Shown here one piece after another: positions 15,349 through 22,191 of a DNA stretch of 38,538 bases; the stretch's first letter is position 1, and every line of letters starts with the position of its first letter. Under the pieces are notes generated by a model that was given only the letters and a program-made list of their open reading frames with translations, had not been told where the DNA came from and searched no databases. The position numbers and the translations under genes are program-made. Source of the DNA: Bacteroidales bacterium (lineage in GTDB: Bacteria > Bacteroidota > Bacteroidia > Bacteroidales > UBA932); the NCBI GenBank assembly GCA_022508605.1, contig JAFLUX010000019.1, positions 1 to 38,538 of the forward strand, written 5' to 3'.

Positions 15349-16401
15349 TCAACCCAGTTTGGAGGACAGCCTGGCGGCAAGCTCGAGGAAAGCTCCGGCA
15401 TCCGGAGCCGTGCCGAGGGCTACCGGTTCCCCGGAATCGCCGCTCTCGCGTATGCTCTGCACAAGCGGGATGCGTCCCAGAAGCTCTACTCCGAGGGCCT
15501 CCGCCATTCGCGCCCCGCCGTCCCGGCCGAAAATGTAGTACTTTTCATCCGGATGCTCCGCCGGGGTAAACCACGACATGTTCTCCACCACACCGAATAT
15601 GGGGCGTTCTATGTTTTTGTTGCGGAACATGCCGGCACCTTTCTCCACGTCGACCAGGGCCACCTCCTGAGGCGTAGTGACGAGCACGGCGCCCTCCATG
15701 GGAACCTCCTGCAGCAGGCTTATATGTATGTCGCCCGTGCCGGGGGGCATGTCCACGAGCAAAAAGTCAAGGACTCCCCATTTTACCTGCAATATCATCT
15801 GTTTCAGAGCATTGCTCGCCATAGGCCCCCGCCATATGAGAGCCTGTCCGCGTTCGGCGAAATAGCCTATGCTCATCCACTTAACGCCGTATTTTTCCAG
15901 CGGTATTATAAGTTCCCGGCCGTTTTCCGTCTCCGCCAGCGGCGCCTCGCCTTCCGTCCCCGTCATAAGGGGCACGGACGGTCCGTACACGTCGGCATCG
16001 GCAAGCCCAACCTTGTAACCCAGGCGGGCAAGGGCGCAGGCGAGGTTCACCGCCACGGTGGACTTGCCTACTCCACCCTTCCCCGACGCCACACCCACTA
16101 TATGCCTGACATTACGCAGGTTCTGGGTGTCGAACTCCGGCTTTTTCTGCTGAGGCGCCTCATCCACGACCACGGCATCGACCTCAGGATTTTCCGCTCC
16201 GGAGCGAATCAGGGAGGCGCGCGCTGCACCCACAAGATATTCAGTGAGCGGGTCGCGCCTGCGCGGGAATCCCAATGTAACCTTCAAGACAGGCTGCAAG
16301 ACTACGTCGTGCACCATCCCGAGCGTCACGATATCCTTGTCTCCGCGGGCCGGGTGGCGCACCTGCCGCAGCGCCTGCAAAACTTCCTCTTTCGTCATCA
16401 T
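15349..16401 (-). CDS. Mrp/ApbC-family iron-sulfur carrier P-loop ATPase
   Basis: A 350-residue protein with an N-terminal MIP18/DUF59 domain (about residues 1-80) and a ParA/MinD-type P-loop ATPase. The deviant Walker A is SGKGGVGKST, LADADVYGPSVP follows, and MPPGTGD is the switch II region. Family members carry and transfer [4Fe-4S] clusters. The C-terminal CxxC that normally holds the bridging cluster is replaced: the region reads VENMSWFTPAEHPDEKYYIFG, and the whole protein has only one Cys. I recall the same substitution in Bacteroides homologues. The start ATG overlaps the stop of the S46 peptidase gene (ATGA); a second ATG follows directly. Confidence 0.9.
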   Translation of the reverse strand: MMTKEEVLQALRQVRHPARGDKDIVTLGMVHDVVLQPVLKVTLGFPRRRDPLTEYLVGAARASLIRSGAENPEVDAVVVDEAPQQKKPEFDTQNLRNVRHIVGVASGKGGVGKSTVAVNLACALARLGYKVGLADADVYGPSVPLMTGTEGEAPLAETENGRELIIPLEKYGVKWMSIGYFAERGQALIWRGPMASNALKQMILQVKWGVLDFLLVDMPPGTGDIHISLLQEVPMEGAVLVTTPQEVALVDVEKGAGMFRNKNIERPIFGVVENMSWFTPAEHPDEKYYIFGRDGGARMAEALGVELLGRIPLVQSIRESGDSGEPVALGTAPDAGAFLELAARLSSKLG

Positions 16402-18485
16402 CCGACTATATTCATTTCGTCAAGCAGATAACCGGCGCCCCCGAACTTGTCTATCATCAGCAGCACATAACGTATGTCCACGCATATGCAGCGCTGGAGA
16501 TTGGGCTCGAACATGACATCGCTGCTCATGGCCTCCCAGTTGCCGTCGAAGGCGAGGCCTATGAGATTGCCGTCGGCATCCATGACGGGGCTGCCGGAGT
16601 TGCCGCCGGTAATGTCGAGGTTGGTGATGAAGCATGTCACGAGCTCGCCGTCGGCATCGGCATACCTGCCGTAATCGCCCTTTTCGTATATTTCTTTCAG
16701 GCGGGCAGGAACCCTGAACTCGTAGTTATCCGGATCCTCTTTCTCGATTACGCCTTTAAGGGTAGTGTAGTACTTGTACAGCACGCCGTCCTTCGGCTCA
16801 TAACTTTTCACCGTACCGTAGGTGAGGCGGCAGGTCATATTGGCATCGGGATATGACGGTTCGCCCTCCTTCCATGCGAGCAGGCTCGCCGCGTATGCCT
16901 TGGTGGCTTCTCCCACGGCTCCGCGGCCCTCTATCACAGGAGAGTACAGTGATGCCGTGCATTCGGATATCGCGAGCGCCAGCCTGACAGCGGGATCCGA
17001 CTCTATGGTCTTGCGCGTGAGTTTTGCGGACCACAGTTTCTCTGCTGAAGTGAACATGCTCTTTTTGAACAGATTGTCCACGAACTTGCGGGTGTCCGAC
17101 TTGCGTATGTCCTTGCCGTCCACGACAAGGGCTATTTCGGGACCGGCGTTTTCCTTGAAGAAGTCGGTCATGGCCACGGCCACGTCGTAATCGACGCCGG
17201 CATCATAGTCTTTGTAGAGACCGTAAAGCACATCGATGGCCGCAGCTATAGCCTCCGGCTCCGGAGTCGAAGACTTTGCCGCATTCCGTATGGCACGCGT
17301 CATTACCGAAGCGAAGTTGAGCAGTTCTATGCGTCCCATGCTCTCGCTGAGCAGCGTGGCGGCATGCAGGGGGGCCTTGAGAGACTCCACGCTGGCCGCC
17401 ATCCTGTCCGTAGCTCCGCCCCAGGCGGCCTGACGCTCAGGACTTTCAGCAATCCACGCATTGAGTTCCTGTTCCTTGCGCTTTTCGCGGCCTATGATGT
17501 CGAGGGCCTCGAAAGCCTGCTCCTGGCCTATCCATTTTTTCCAGCCGTTCGAGGAGCCGGAATATTTGCTGGCATACTGCAGGGCGACTTTCTCATCCGC
17601 CCTCATGGCTTTCCAGAGTATGTCCTGGCGGACGCCCCTGGCGGCAATGCGGATATTGTTGGTCTCCAGCATGTCTTCGAGCTGGGCCGCGGTCTGGAAG
17701 CGCTGCGTGCTGCCGGGATAGCCCATAATCATGGCGAAATCGCCCTCACGGACGCCCTTGAGCGATACGCCGAGGAACTGGCGGGGCACAAAAGGCTTGT
17801 TGTCGGCCGAGTAGTCGGCAGGCTCGTTGTCCGGCCCGGCATATACACGGAACACGGAAAAATCGCAGGTGTGGCGGGGCCACATCCAGTTGTCGGTATC
17901 GCCTCCGAATTTTCCCACGGATGAAGGCGGCGCACCCACGAAACGCACGTCGCGGTACACTTTCGACACTATGAGATAAAACACGTTTTCATTATAGAAA
18001 CTGACTATCCTCACCTGGCAATTGGGGTTGGCTTTGGTAGCCTCCTCTATGAGCGCGTTCCTGTCTGCCCCGGCAGCGAGCTCGTCGGTGACGTCGGTCA
18101 TGCTCTGGAGAAAGCGCACGGTAAGACCCGGCACCGGCAGTTCTTCGCTGCGGCTCGAGGCCCAGTATCCGTCTTCCAGATAGTTGTGCTCGGTGGAAGA
18201 CAGGGCCTGGATGCTGCCGTATCCGCAGTGGTGGTTGGTGAGGAGAAGGCCGGAGCCGGAAACGATTTCTCCGGTGCAGCCGCCTCCGAATTGCACTATC
18301 GCATCCTTGATGGATGAATTGTTGACGCTGTAAATCTGCTCAGGGGTAAGGCGCGAACCGAGATTGCGCATGGCATCCGCATTCATTTTCTCGAGCAGTG
18401 GAAGCATCCACATGCCCTCATCGGCGCGAAGCCCCCCTGGGAGGAGCAGCATCGCACCGGCAATCAGTGCAAGTAACTTTTTCAT
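16398..18485 (-). CDS. S46 family dipeptidyl-peptidase, DPP7-type
   Basis: A 695-residue secreted serine exopeptidase that releases dipeptides from oligopeptides in the periplasm, feeding the amino-acid fermentation of Bacteroidetes. The signal peptide MKKLLALIAGAMLLLPGGLRA is followed by DEGMWML, the usual mature start. Catalytic residues are His86 in LTNHHCGYG, the Asp in HTCDFSVFRVYA, and the Ser in TGGNSGSPV. Downstream the sequence GLAFDGNWEAM has Gly where acidic-specific DPP11 enzymes have Arg (FDR), so a DPP7-like preference for non-acidic P1 residues is expected from remembered family work. The frame extends to a TTG at 18491, but ATG 18485 starts the signal peptide. Two bases separate it from rnhB. 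Confidence 0.92.
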   Translation of the reverse strand: MKKLLALIAGAMLLLPGGLRADEGMWMLPLLEKMNADAMRNLGSRLTPEQIYSVNNSSIKDAIVQFGGGCTGEIVSGSGLLLTNHHCGYGSIQALSSTEHNYLEDGYWASSRSEELPVPGLTVRFLQSMTDVTDELAAGADRNALIEEATKANPNCQVRIVSFYNENVFYLIVSKVYRDVRFVGAPPSSVGKFGGDTDNWMWPRHTCDFSVFRVYAGPDNEPADYSADNKPFVPRQFLGVSLKGVREGDFAMIMGYPGSTQRFQTAAQLEDMLETNNIRIAARGVRQDILWKAMRADEKVALQYASKYSGSSNGWKKWIGQEQAFEALDIIGREKRKEQELNAWIAESPERQAAWGGATDRMAASVESLKAPLHAATLLSESMGRIELLNFASVMTRAIRNAAKSSTPEPEAIAAAIDVLYGLYKDYDAGVDYDVAVAMTDFFKENAGPEIALVVDGKDIRKSDTRKFVDNLFKKSMFTSAEKLWSAKLTRKTIESDPAVRLALAISECTASLYSPVIEGRGAVGEATKAYAASLLAWKEGEPSYPDANMTCRLTYGTVKSYEPKDGVLYKYYTTLKGVIEKEDPDNYEFRVPARLKEIYEKGDYGRYADADGELVTCFITNLDITGGNSGSPVMDADGNLIGLAFDGNWEAMSSDVMFEPNLQRCICVDIRYVLLMIDKFGGAGYLLDEMNIVG

Positions 18486-18487
18486 TT

Positions 18488-19099
18488 TCAAAACAATGTT
18501 GGTTCCAATTCCTTAAGGTGAAAACTGCGGCGGTGCTGAGGGGTATAGCCCAGACGCTTTATCGCCTCCACGTGCTCCCGTGTGCCATAGCCCGCATTGC
18601 GCTCCCAGCCGTAGCCGGGATACAGGCGTGAAAGTTCTTCCATCTTCTCGTCCCGCCACGTCTTGGCAAGCACTGAGGCCGCCGCGATGCTTGCGTAAGT
18701 GGCATCGCCGTGTACGACGGTCGCGTAAGAGTAGCCGTCGAAAGGCATGAACCGGTTGCCGTCTATGAGCAGGAAATCCGGCCTCACGCCCAGCTTGCGG
18801 ACGGCCTGCTGCATGGCGCTTATGCTGGCTCTCAGGATATTCAGTTCGTCTATTTCTTCAGCGCTCACCGCCGCCACCGCCCACGCTTCCGCCTCCCGTT
18901 CGATTATCGCGCGCATCTTGTCCCTGTTGGAGCGGCTCATCTTTTTGGAGTCGTTCAGCAGAGGATGGTGGAAGCCGGCAGGAAGAATCACGGCCGCGGC
19001 ATATACCGGGCCGGCGATGGGGCCGCGTCCGGCCTCATCGCAACCGGCCTCCCTGCGGCCCGGCTGCATTGCGCTTATCAAATTGACTGCGTGCGGCAT
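18488..19099 (-). CDS. rnhB: ribonuclease HII
   Basis: A 203-residue type 2 RNase H that cuts RNA in RNA-DNA hybrids and removes single ribonucleotides from DNA. The N-terminal motif GCDEAGRGPIAGPV carries the catalytic Asp-Glu pair. DSKKMSRSNRD, LLIDGNRFMP (third acidic residue) and HGDATYASIAAASVLAKTWRD (fourth) are all in family order. It is the first gene of the unit rnhB - S46 peptidase - mrp - rsmA - nigD-like - sigma - Dma-like, and a -7 box lies 6 bases before its ATG. Confidence 0.95.
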   Translation of the reverse strand: MPHAVNLISAMQPGRREAGCDEAGRGPIAGPVYAAAVILPAGFHHPLLNDSKKMSRSNRDKMRAIIEREAEAWAVAAVSAEEIDELNILRASISAMQQAVRKLGVRPDFLLIDGNRFMPFDGYSYATVVHGDATYASIAAASVLAKTWRDEKMEELSRLYPGYGWERNAGYGTREHVEAIKRLGYTPQHRRSFHLKELEPTLF

Positions 19100-19105
19100 G
19101 GATTA

Positions 19106-19136
19106 CAAAGATAATCACAAATGCCGAAAACGCCAA
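19106..19136 (-). promoter_or_regulatory. promoter of the rnhB operon
   Basis: The minus strand reads TTGG (19136-19133), a 19-base spacer, then TATCTTTG (19113-19106), ending only 6 bases before the rnhB ATG. This predicts an essentially leaderless transcript. Confidence 0.5.
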
Positions 19137-19145
19137 CATGCGCTC

Positions 19146-19454
19146 TTACTTGCCGGAATTCCCGCTGAGAATCAGATATTTGATTTCCTGAAGCTGGTCG
19201 GATATTTCTCCGAGACGGTCGAAGATGCTGCTTTCCTGCAGATAACCGTCAGTGACGGGGTCGCCGCTGAAAATCTCCGCAGCGCTGCTGCCCGTAATTT
19301 CGATGAAGCGTTCCAAGTGTTTGCTAAGGTTTGTTTTCCCGTTTTCAAAATTGATGTATGTGGTGCGTTCCACATCCATCATGTCAGCCATCTGCTGCTG
19401 GGTGTAGCCGGTTTCCTTCCGGATTTCTTTTATACGCCGGTGCACTTTGTCCAT
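19146..19454 (-). CDS. XRE-family helix-turn-helix regulator
   Basis: A 102-residue protein. Residues 3-62 form a Cro/C1-type helix-turn-helix (IKEIRKETGYTQQQMADMMDVERTTYINFENGKTNLS), and the remainder is a short amphipathic tail (LGEISDQLQEIKYLIL) that may dimerise. It lies divergent from the 62-aa gene and the EF-G2-like gene. Tandem 21-bp repeats lie 52 to 92 bases upstream of its start and are the obvious candidate operator. A -7 box ends 8 bases before the ATG. The effector is unknown. Confidence 0.9.
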   Translation of the reverse strand: MDKVHRRIKEIRKETGYTQQQMADMMDVERTTYINFENGKTNLSKHLERFIEITGSSAAEIFSGDPVTDGYLQESSIFDRLGEISDQLQEIKYLILSGNSGK

Positions 19455-19462
19455 ATCATTTG

Positions 19463-19470
19463 CAAAATTA
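19463..19470 (-). promoter_or_regulatory. -7 box TAATTTTG of the XRE regulator
   Basis: TAATTTTG followed by C on the minus strand, 8 bases before the ATG at 19454. No -33 element is evident, which would suit a weak or regulated promoter. Confidence 0.45.
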
Positions 19471-19505
19471 CAGCAACAGCAAGGTTTGTCCTATAGCGAT
19501 AAATG

Positions 19506-19546
19506 CAACATTTGTCTAAAAAATTTCAACATTTGTTTAAAAATTT
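19506..19546. repeat. two tandem 20-21-bp direct repeats, candidate XRE operator
   Basis: CAACATTTGTCTAAAAAA+TTT (19506-19526) is followed immediately by CAACATTTGTTTAAAAATTT (19527-19546). The 21-base period is two helical turns, so two protein units would bind the same face of DNA. It lies between the XRE regulator and the divergent genes. Confidence 0.55.
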
Positions 19547-19589
19547 CGCAAAAACCACCGGTCTCAGCGCCCGGCAGGGTGCGGATTTA

Positions 19590-19622
19590 TTGGATTTTTC
19601 GATGCATATCGCAAACTTTGCG
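19590..19622 (+). promoter_or_regulatory. candidate promoter with palindrome before the 62-aa gene
   Basis: TTG (19590-19592), a 20-base spacer and AAACTTTG (19613-19620, one mismatch to TAnnTTTG) lie 22 bases before the ATG at 19643. The -7 region is embedded in a perfect 13-base palindrome CGCAAACTTTGCG (19610-19622), possibly an operator. Confidence 0.4.
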
Positions 19623-19642
19623 GAGCTAAACGGAACGCAAAC

Positions 19643-19831
19643 ATGAAAGCCAGCATTTATCAGCGATTTTATTCCCTGCTCCAGACCGGGTCGTACACAA
19701 GTTATGAAGGAATCTGCCGCAGTCTCCGGGTATGCCCCGACGACCTCGATGAACTCCTCTTGAATGAATTGGGATACACCGGCATGCAGGTGTTCGAGTG
19801 TTATTTTGGTAATCGCAGTAAAAATTATTAG
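19643..19831 (+). CDS. small conserved-looking protein, 62 aa, unknown function
   Basis: A 62-residue acidic protein (MKASIYQRFYSLLQTG, then YEGICRSLRVCPDDLDELLLNELG). Predicted helices separated by short turns resemble a compact helix-turn-helix-like or adaptor fold, and I recall similar short proteins in Bacteroidales, but no function. It has a plausible promoter, an ATG and codon use like its neighbours. Its TAG stop lies inside the -7 box of the EF-G2-like gene, so the two are adjacent but separately promoted. Confidence 0.6.
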   Translation: MKASIYQRFYSLLQTGSYTSYEGICRSLRVCPDDLDELLLNELGYTGMQVFECYFGNRSKNY

Positions 19832-19836
19832 ATTTG
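19805..19836 (+). promoter_or_regulatory. promoter of the EF-G2-like gene
   Basis: TTTG (19805-19808), a 20-base spacer and TAGATTTG (19829-19836) followed by C is the best full -33/-7 match in the window. It is 31 bases before the ATG, and its -7 box contains the stop codon of the preceding 62-aa gene. Confidence 0.7.
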
Positions 19837-19867
19837 CGTGCTTTGATAATTAACAACACTTGATACA

Positions 19868-21964
19868 ATGAAAGAATATTCAACCAAAGATGTCCGCAAC
19901 GTAGTACTTCTCGGAGCAACCAAGTCCGGCAAGACCACTCTGGCGGAAGCCATGCTCTTCGAGGGCAAAGTCATTTCAAGAATGGGTTCCATAGAGGACA
20001 AGAATACATTGTCCGACAGCAACGAACTGGAAAAAATCAACCAGCGTTCCATCTACGCCACCCCTCTCTACACTGAATACGGCGGCTGCAAAATCAACTT
20101 CATCGACGCCCCCGGGTCCGACGACTTCATCGGCGGAGCATACTCCGCGTTCCGCGTATGCGAGAGCGGACTGCTTCTGGTGAACGCCCAGCAGGGCGTG
20201 GAAGTGGGCACGGACAACTTCATCCGCAGGGCCGAGGAGCAGAAACTCCCCGTGATAATCGCCGTGAGCCAGCTCGATGCCGACAAGGCCGACTGGGACA
20301 GCGTCCAGAACTCCATGAAAGAGGCTTTAGGGAGCAAAATCATAAACGTGCAGTTCCCCACGTCCACCGGTGCGGCGTTCGACAGCATCATAGACGTGCT
20401 CACGATGAAATGCTACAAGGGAAGCAGCGAGGTCATGGACATACCGGCCGAGTTCGCTGACCAGGCCGCCGAATACCGCGAGCAGCTCATAGAAAAGGCC
20501 GCAGAGTTCGACGACACCCTCATGGAAAAATATTTCGAGGCCGGAACTCTCAGCGAAGACGAAATACGCAAAGGTCTCAACAAGGGCATCACGGCCGGCG
20601 AAGTGTACCCCGTGTTCTGCGTATGCGGAAAGAAAGACATAGGCGTAAAGCGCATCCTCGAGTTCATAAGGAACGTCGCTCCCGCCCCCGACTGTAAGGA
20701 AGAAGGCCCCGCCTCCCTGTTCATCTACAAGAACGACGTGGAACAGCACCTCGGCGAAGTGTCTTATTTCAAGGTCATGAGCGGCATACTCACCACCGGC
20801 ATGGACCTCGAAGATCCGGTATCCGGCAACAAGGACCGCTTCTCCGCGTTCTTCGCAGTGGCCGGAGCCAAGAAAGAGCCCGTCACCAGCCTGCACGCAG
20901 GTGATTTCGGCTGTGCCGTGAAGCTCAAGAACAGCAAGTCCAGCACCACTCTCGCCATCCCCGGCTCAGGCATCAGCTACGACCGCATACAGTATCCTGC
21001 CCCCAAGTACCGCTGCGCCATCAAGGCCAAGGTCCAGCAGGACGACCAGAAGCTCGGAGACGCGCTCAAGAAGATTTCCGCACAGGATCCCACCGTGGTG
21101 GTGGAATACTCCAAGGAGCTCCGTCAGACCATACTCTCCGGCAACGGCGAGCAGCATATCAACATAGTCAAATGGCGTCTTAACAACGAGTTCGGACTGG
21201 AAGTGGAGCTTTTCGCCCCGAAGGTGCCCTATCGCGAGACCATCACCAAGGTGGCAAGCGCACAGTACCGCCACAAGAAACAGTCCGGAGGCGCCGGACA
21301 GTTCGGCGAAGTGCATCTGCTCGTATGCCCTGCCGAGGGCGAACTGAACACCAAGTTCATGATCAACGGCAAGGAGACGCAGCTGAATGTCAAGAGCCAG
21401 GATATCACCGAGCTCGAATGGGGCGGCAAGCTGGAGTTCTACAACTGCGTCGTCGGCGGCGCAATCGACCTCGGATTCATGCCCGCCATTCTCAAAGGTA
21501 TCAAGGAGAGGATGGTCGAAGGGCCTCTGACCGGCTCCTACGCCCGCGACATACGTGTATTCGTATATGACGGCAAGATGCACCCCGTGGACTCCAAGGA
21601 AATCGCCTTCATCATCGCGGGACGCAACGCTTTCCGCGAGGCCTTCCGCAATGCCGGTCCGAAGATTCTCGAGCCCATCTACAACGTGGAAGTGATGACC
21701 CCGAGCGAGTATCAGGGCGCCGTCATGTCCGACCTCCAGAACCGCCGCGGCATGCTCGGCGACATGGGTGCGGACAAGGGCTTCGCCATACTCAAGGCCC
21801 GCGTGCCGCTTGCAGAGCTTTACCGCTACTCCACCACCCTGAGCTCGCTGACGGCAGGCTCCGCGACCTTCACCATGGAGTTCGCCGACTATCAGCCCGT
21901 CCCCGGCGATGTCCAGAACAAGCTCCTCGCCGAATACGCCGCACAGGAGCAGGAGGAAGACTAA
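19868..21964 (+). CDS. elongation factor G paralogue (EF-G2-like) with degenerate GTPase site
   Basis: A 698-residue protein with the full EF-G domain order: G domain (1-270), domain II (about 285-375), III-IV (about 390-600, including GGAGQFGEVHL and TGSYARDIRVFVYDGKMHPVDS) and V. The P-loop GATKSGKTT is kept, but the switch II motif DTPGHxDF reads DAPGSDDF, so the catalytic His is Ser84. The guanine-specificity NKxD reads SQLD (134-137). The sequence closely resembles, from memory, Bacteroides thetaiotaomicron EF-G2, a paralogue reported to support translation without GTP hydrolysis and to be needed for gut colonisation. A translocation role during starvation is therefore inferred. It has its own strong promoter and a downstream terminator. 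Confidence 0.9.
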   Translation: MKEYSTKDVRNVVLLGATKSGKTTLAEAMLFEGKVISRMGSIEDKNTLSDSNELEKINQRSIYATPLYTEYGGCKINFIDAPGSDDFIGGAYSAFRVCESGLLLVNAQQGVEVGTDNFIRRAEEQKLPVIIAVSQLDADKADWDSVQNSMKEALGSKIINVQFPTSTGAAFDSIIDVLTMKCYKGSSEVMDIPAEFADQAAEYREQLIEKAAEFDDTLMEKYFEAGTLSEDEIRKGLNKGITAGEVYPVFCVCGKKDIGVKRILEFIRNVAPAPDCKEEGPASLFIYKNDVEQHLGEVSYFKVMSGILTTGMDLEDPVSGNKDRFSAFFAVAGAKKEPVTSLHAGDFGCAVKLKNSKSSTTLAIPGSGISYDRIQYPAPKYRCAIKAKVQQDDQKLGDALKKISAQDPTVVVEYSKELRQTILSGNGEQHINIVKWRLNNEFGLEVELFAPKVPYRETITKVASAQYRHKKQSGGAGQFGEVHLLVCPAEGELNTKFMINGKETQLNVKSQDITELEWGGKLEFYNCVVGGAIDLGFMPAILKGIKERMVEGPLTGSYARDIRVFVYDGKMHPVDSKEIAFIIAGRNAFREAFRNAGPKILEPIYNVEVMTPSEYQGAVMSDLQNRRGMLGDMGADKGFAILKARVPLAELYRYSTTLSSLTAGSATFTMEFADYQPVPGDVQNKLLAEYAAQEQEED

Positions 21965-21987
21965 TAAAAAACATTTCTCCATATCGG

Positions 21988-22011
21988 AAGGGTGGCCATG
22001 CGGTCACCCTT
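21988..22011 (+). terminator. terminator hairpin of the EF-G2-like gene
   Basis: AAGGGTGGCC (21988-21997), loop ATGC, GGTCACCCTT (22002-22011): a 10-bp stem with one G-U pair, 24 bases past the stop. The T-run is short (TTT then CC), so termination may be partly factor-dependent. Confidence 0.65.
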
Positions 22012-22155
22012 TCCTGCGTATATTAACAGCTGTTCCGGTGCCTCAGAGTGTCCGTCAATGCGGACAAAAAAGCGTGGCAGCGGAGGGATTCGCGGCTTGC
22101 GCAAGAAAAATCGGCGAATCGGAAAGAATTGCCGGACTGTTCTGGAGTCTCTCGA

Positions 22156-22172
22156 TATTTTTGCTAAATTTG
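22156..22172 (+). promoter_or_regulatory. tandem -7 boxes of thrA
   Basis: TATTTTTG (22156-22163) and TAAATTTG (22165-22172) are both perfect TAnnTTTG matches placed 9 bases apart; the second ends 19 bases before the thrA ATG. The 17 bases at 22158-22174 are identical to those before aspS (27609-27625). No lysine or threonine leader peptide was recognised upstream. Confidence 0.5.
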
Positions 22173-22191
22173 CAAGACGGATATAACGGAT

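Noticed and set aside
11809..22034. Palindrome AACAGCTGTT present twice (11810-11819 and 22025-22034) as a shared operator
   Set aside because: A 10-base palindrome can recur by chance in a sequence of this length, and the two copies sit in unrelated contexts (downstream of one gene, far upstream of another).
22012..22191. Lysine riboswitch or leader peptide before thrA
   Set aside because: No lysine-aptamer conserved motifs and no short Lys- or Thr-rich reading frame were seen; the likely promoter is only 19 bases before the ATG.
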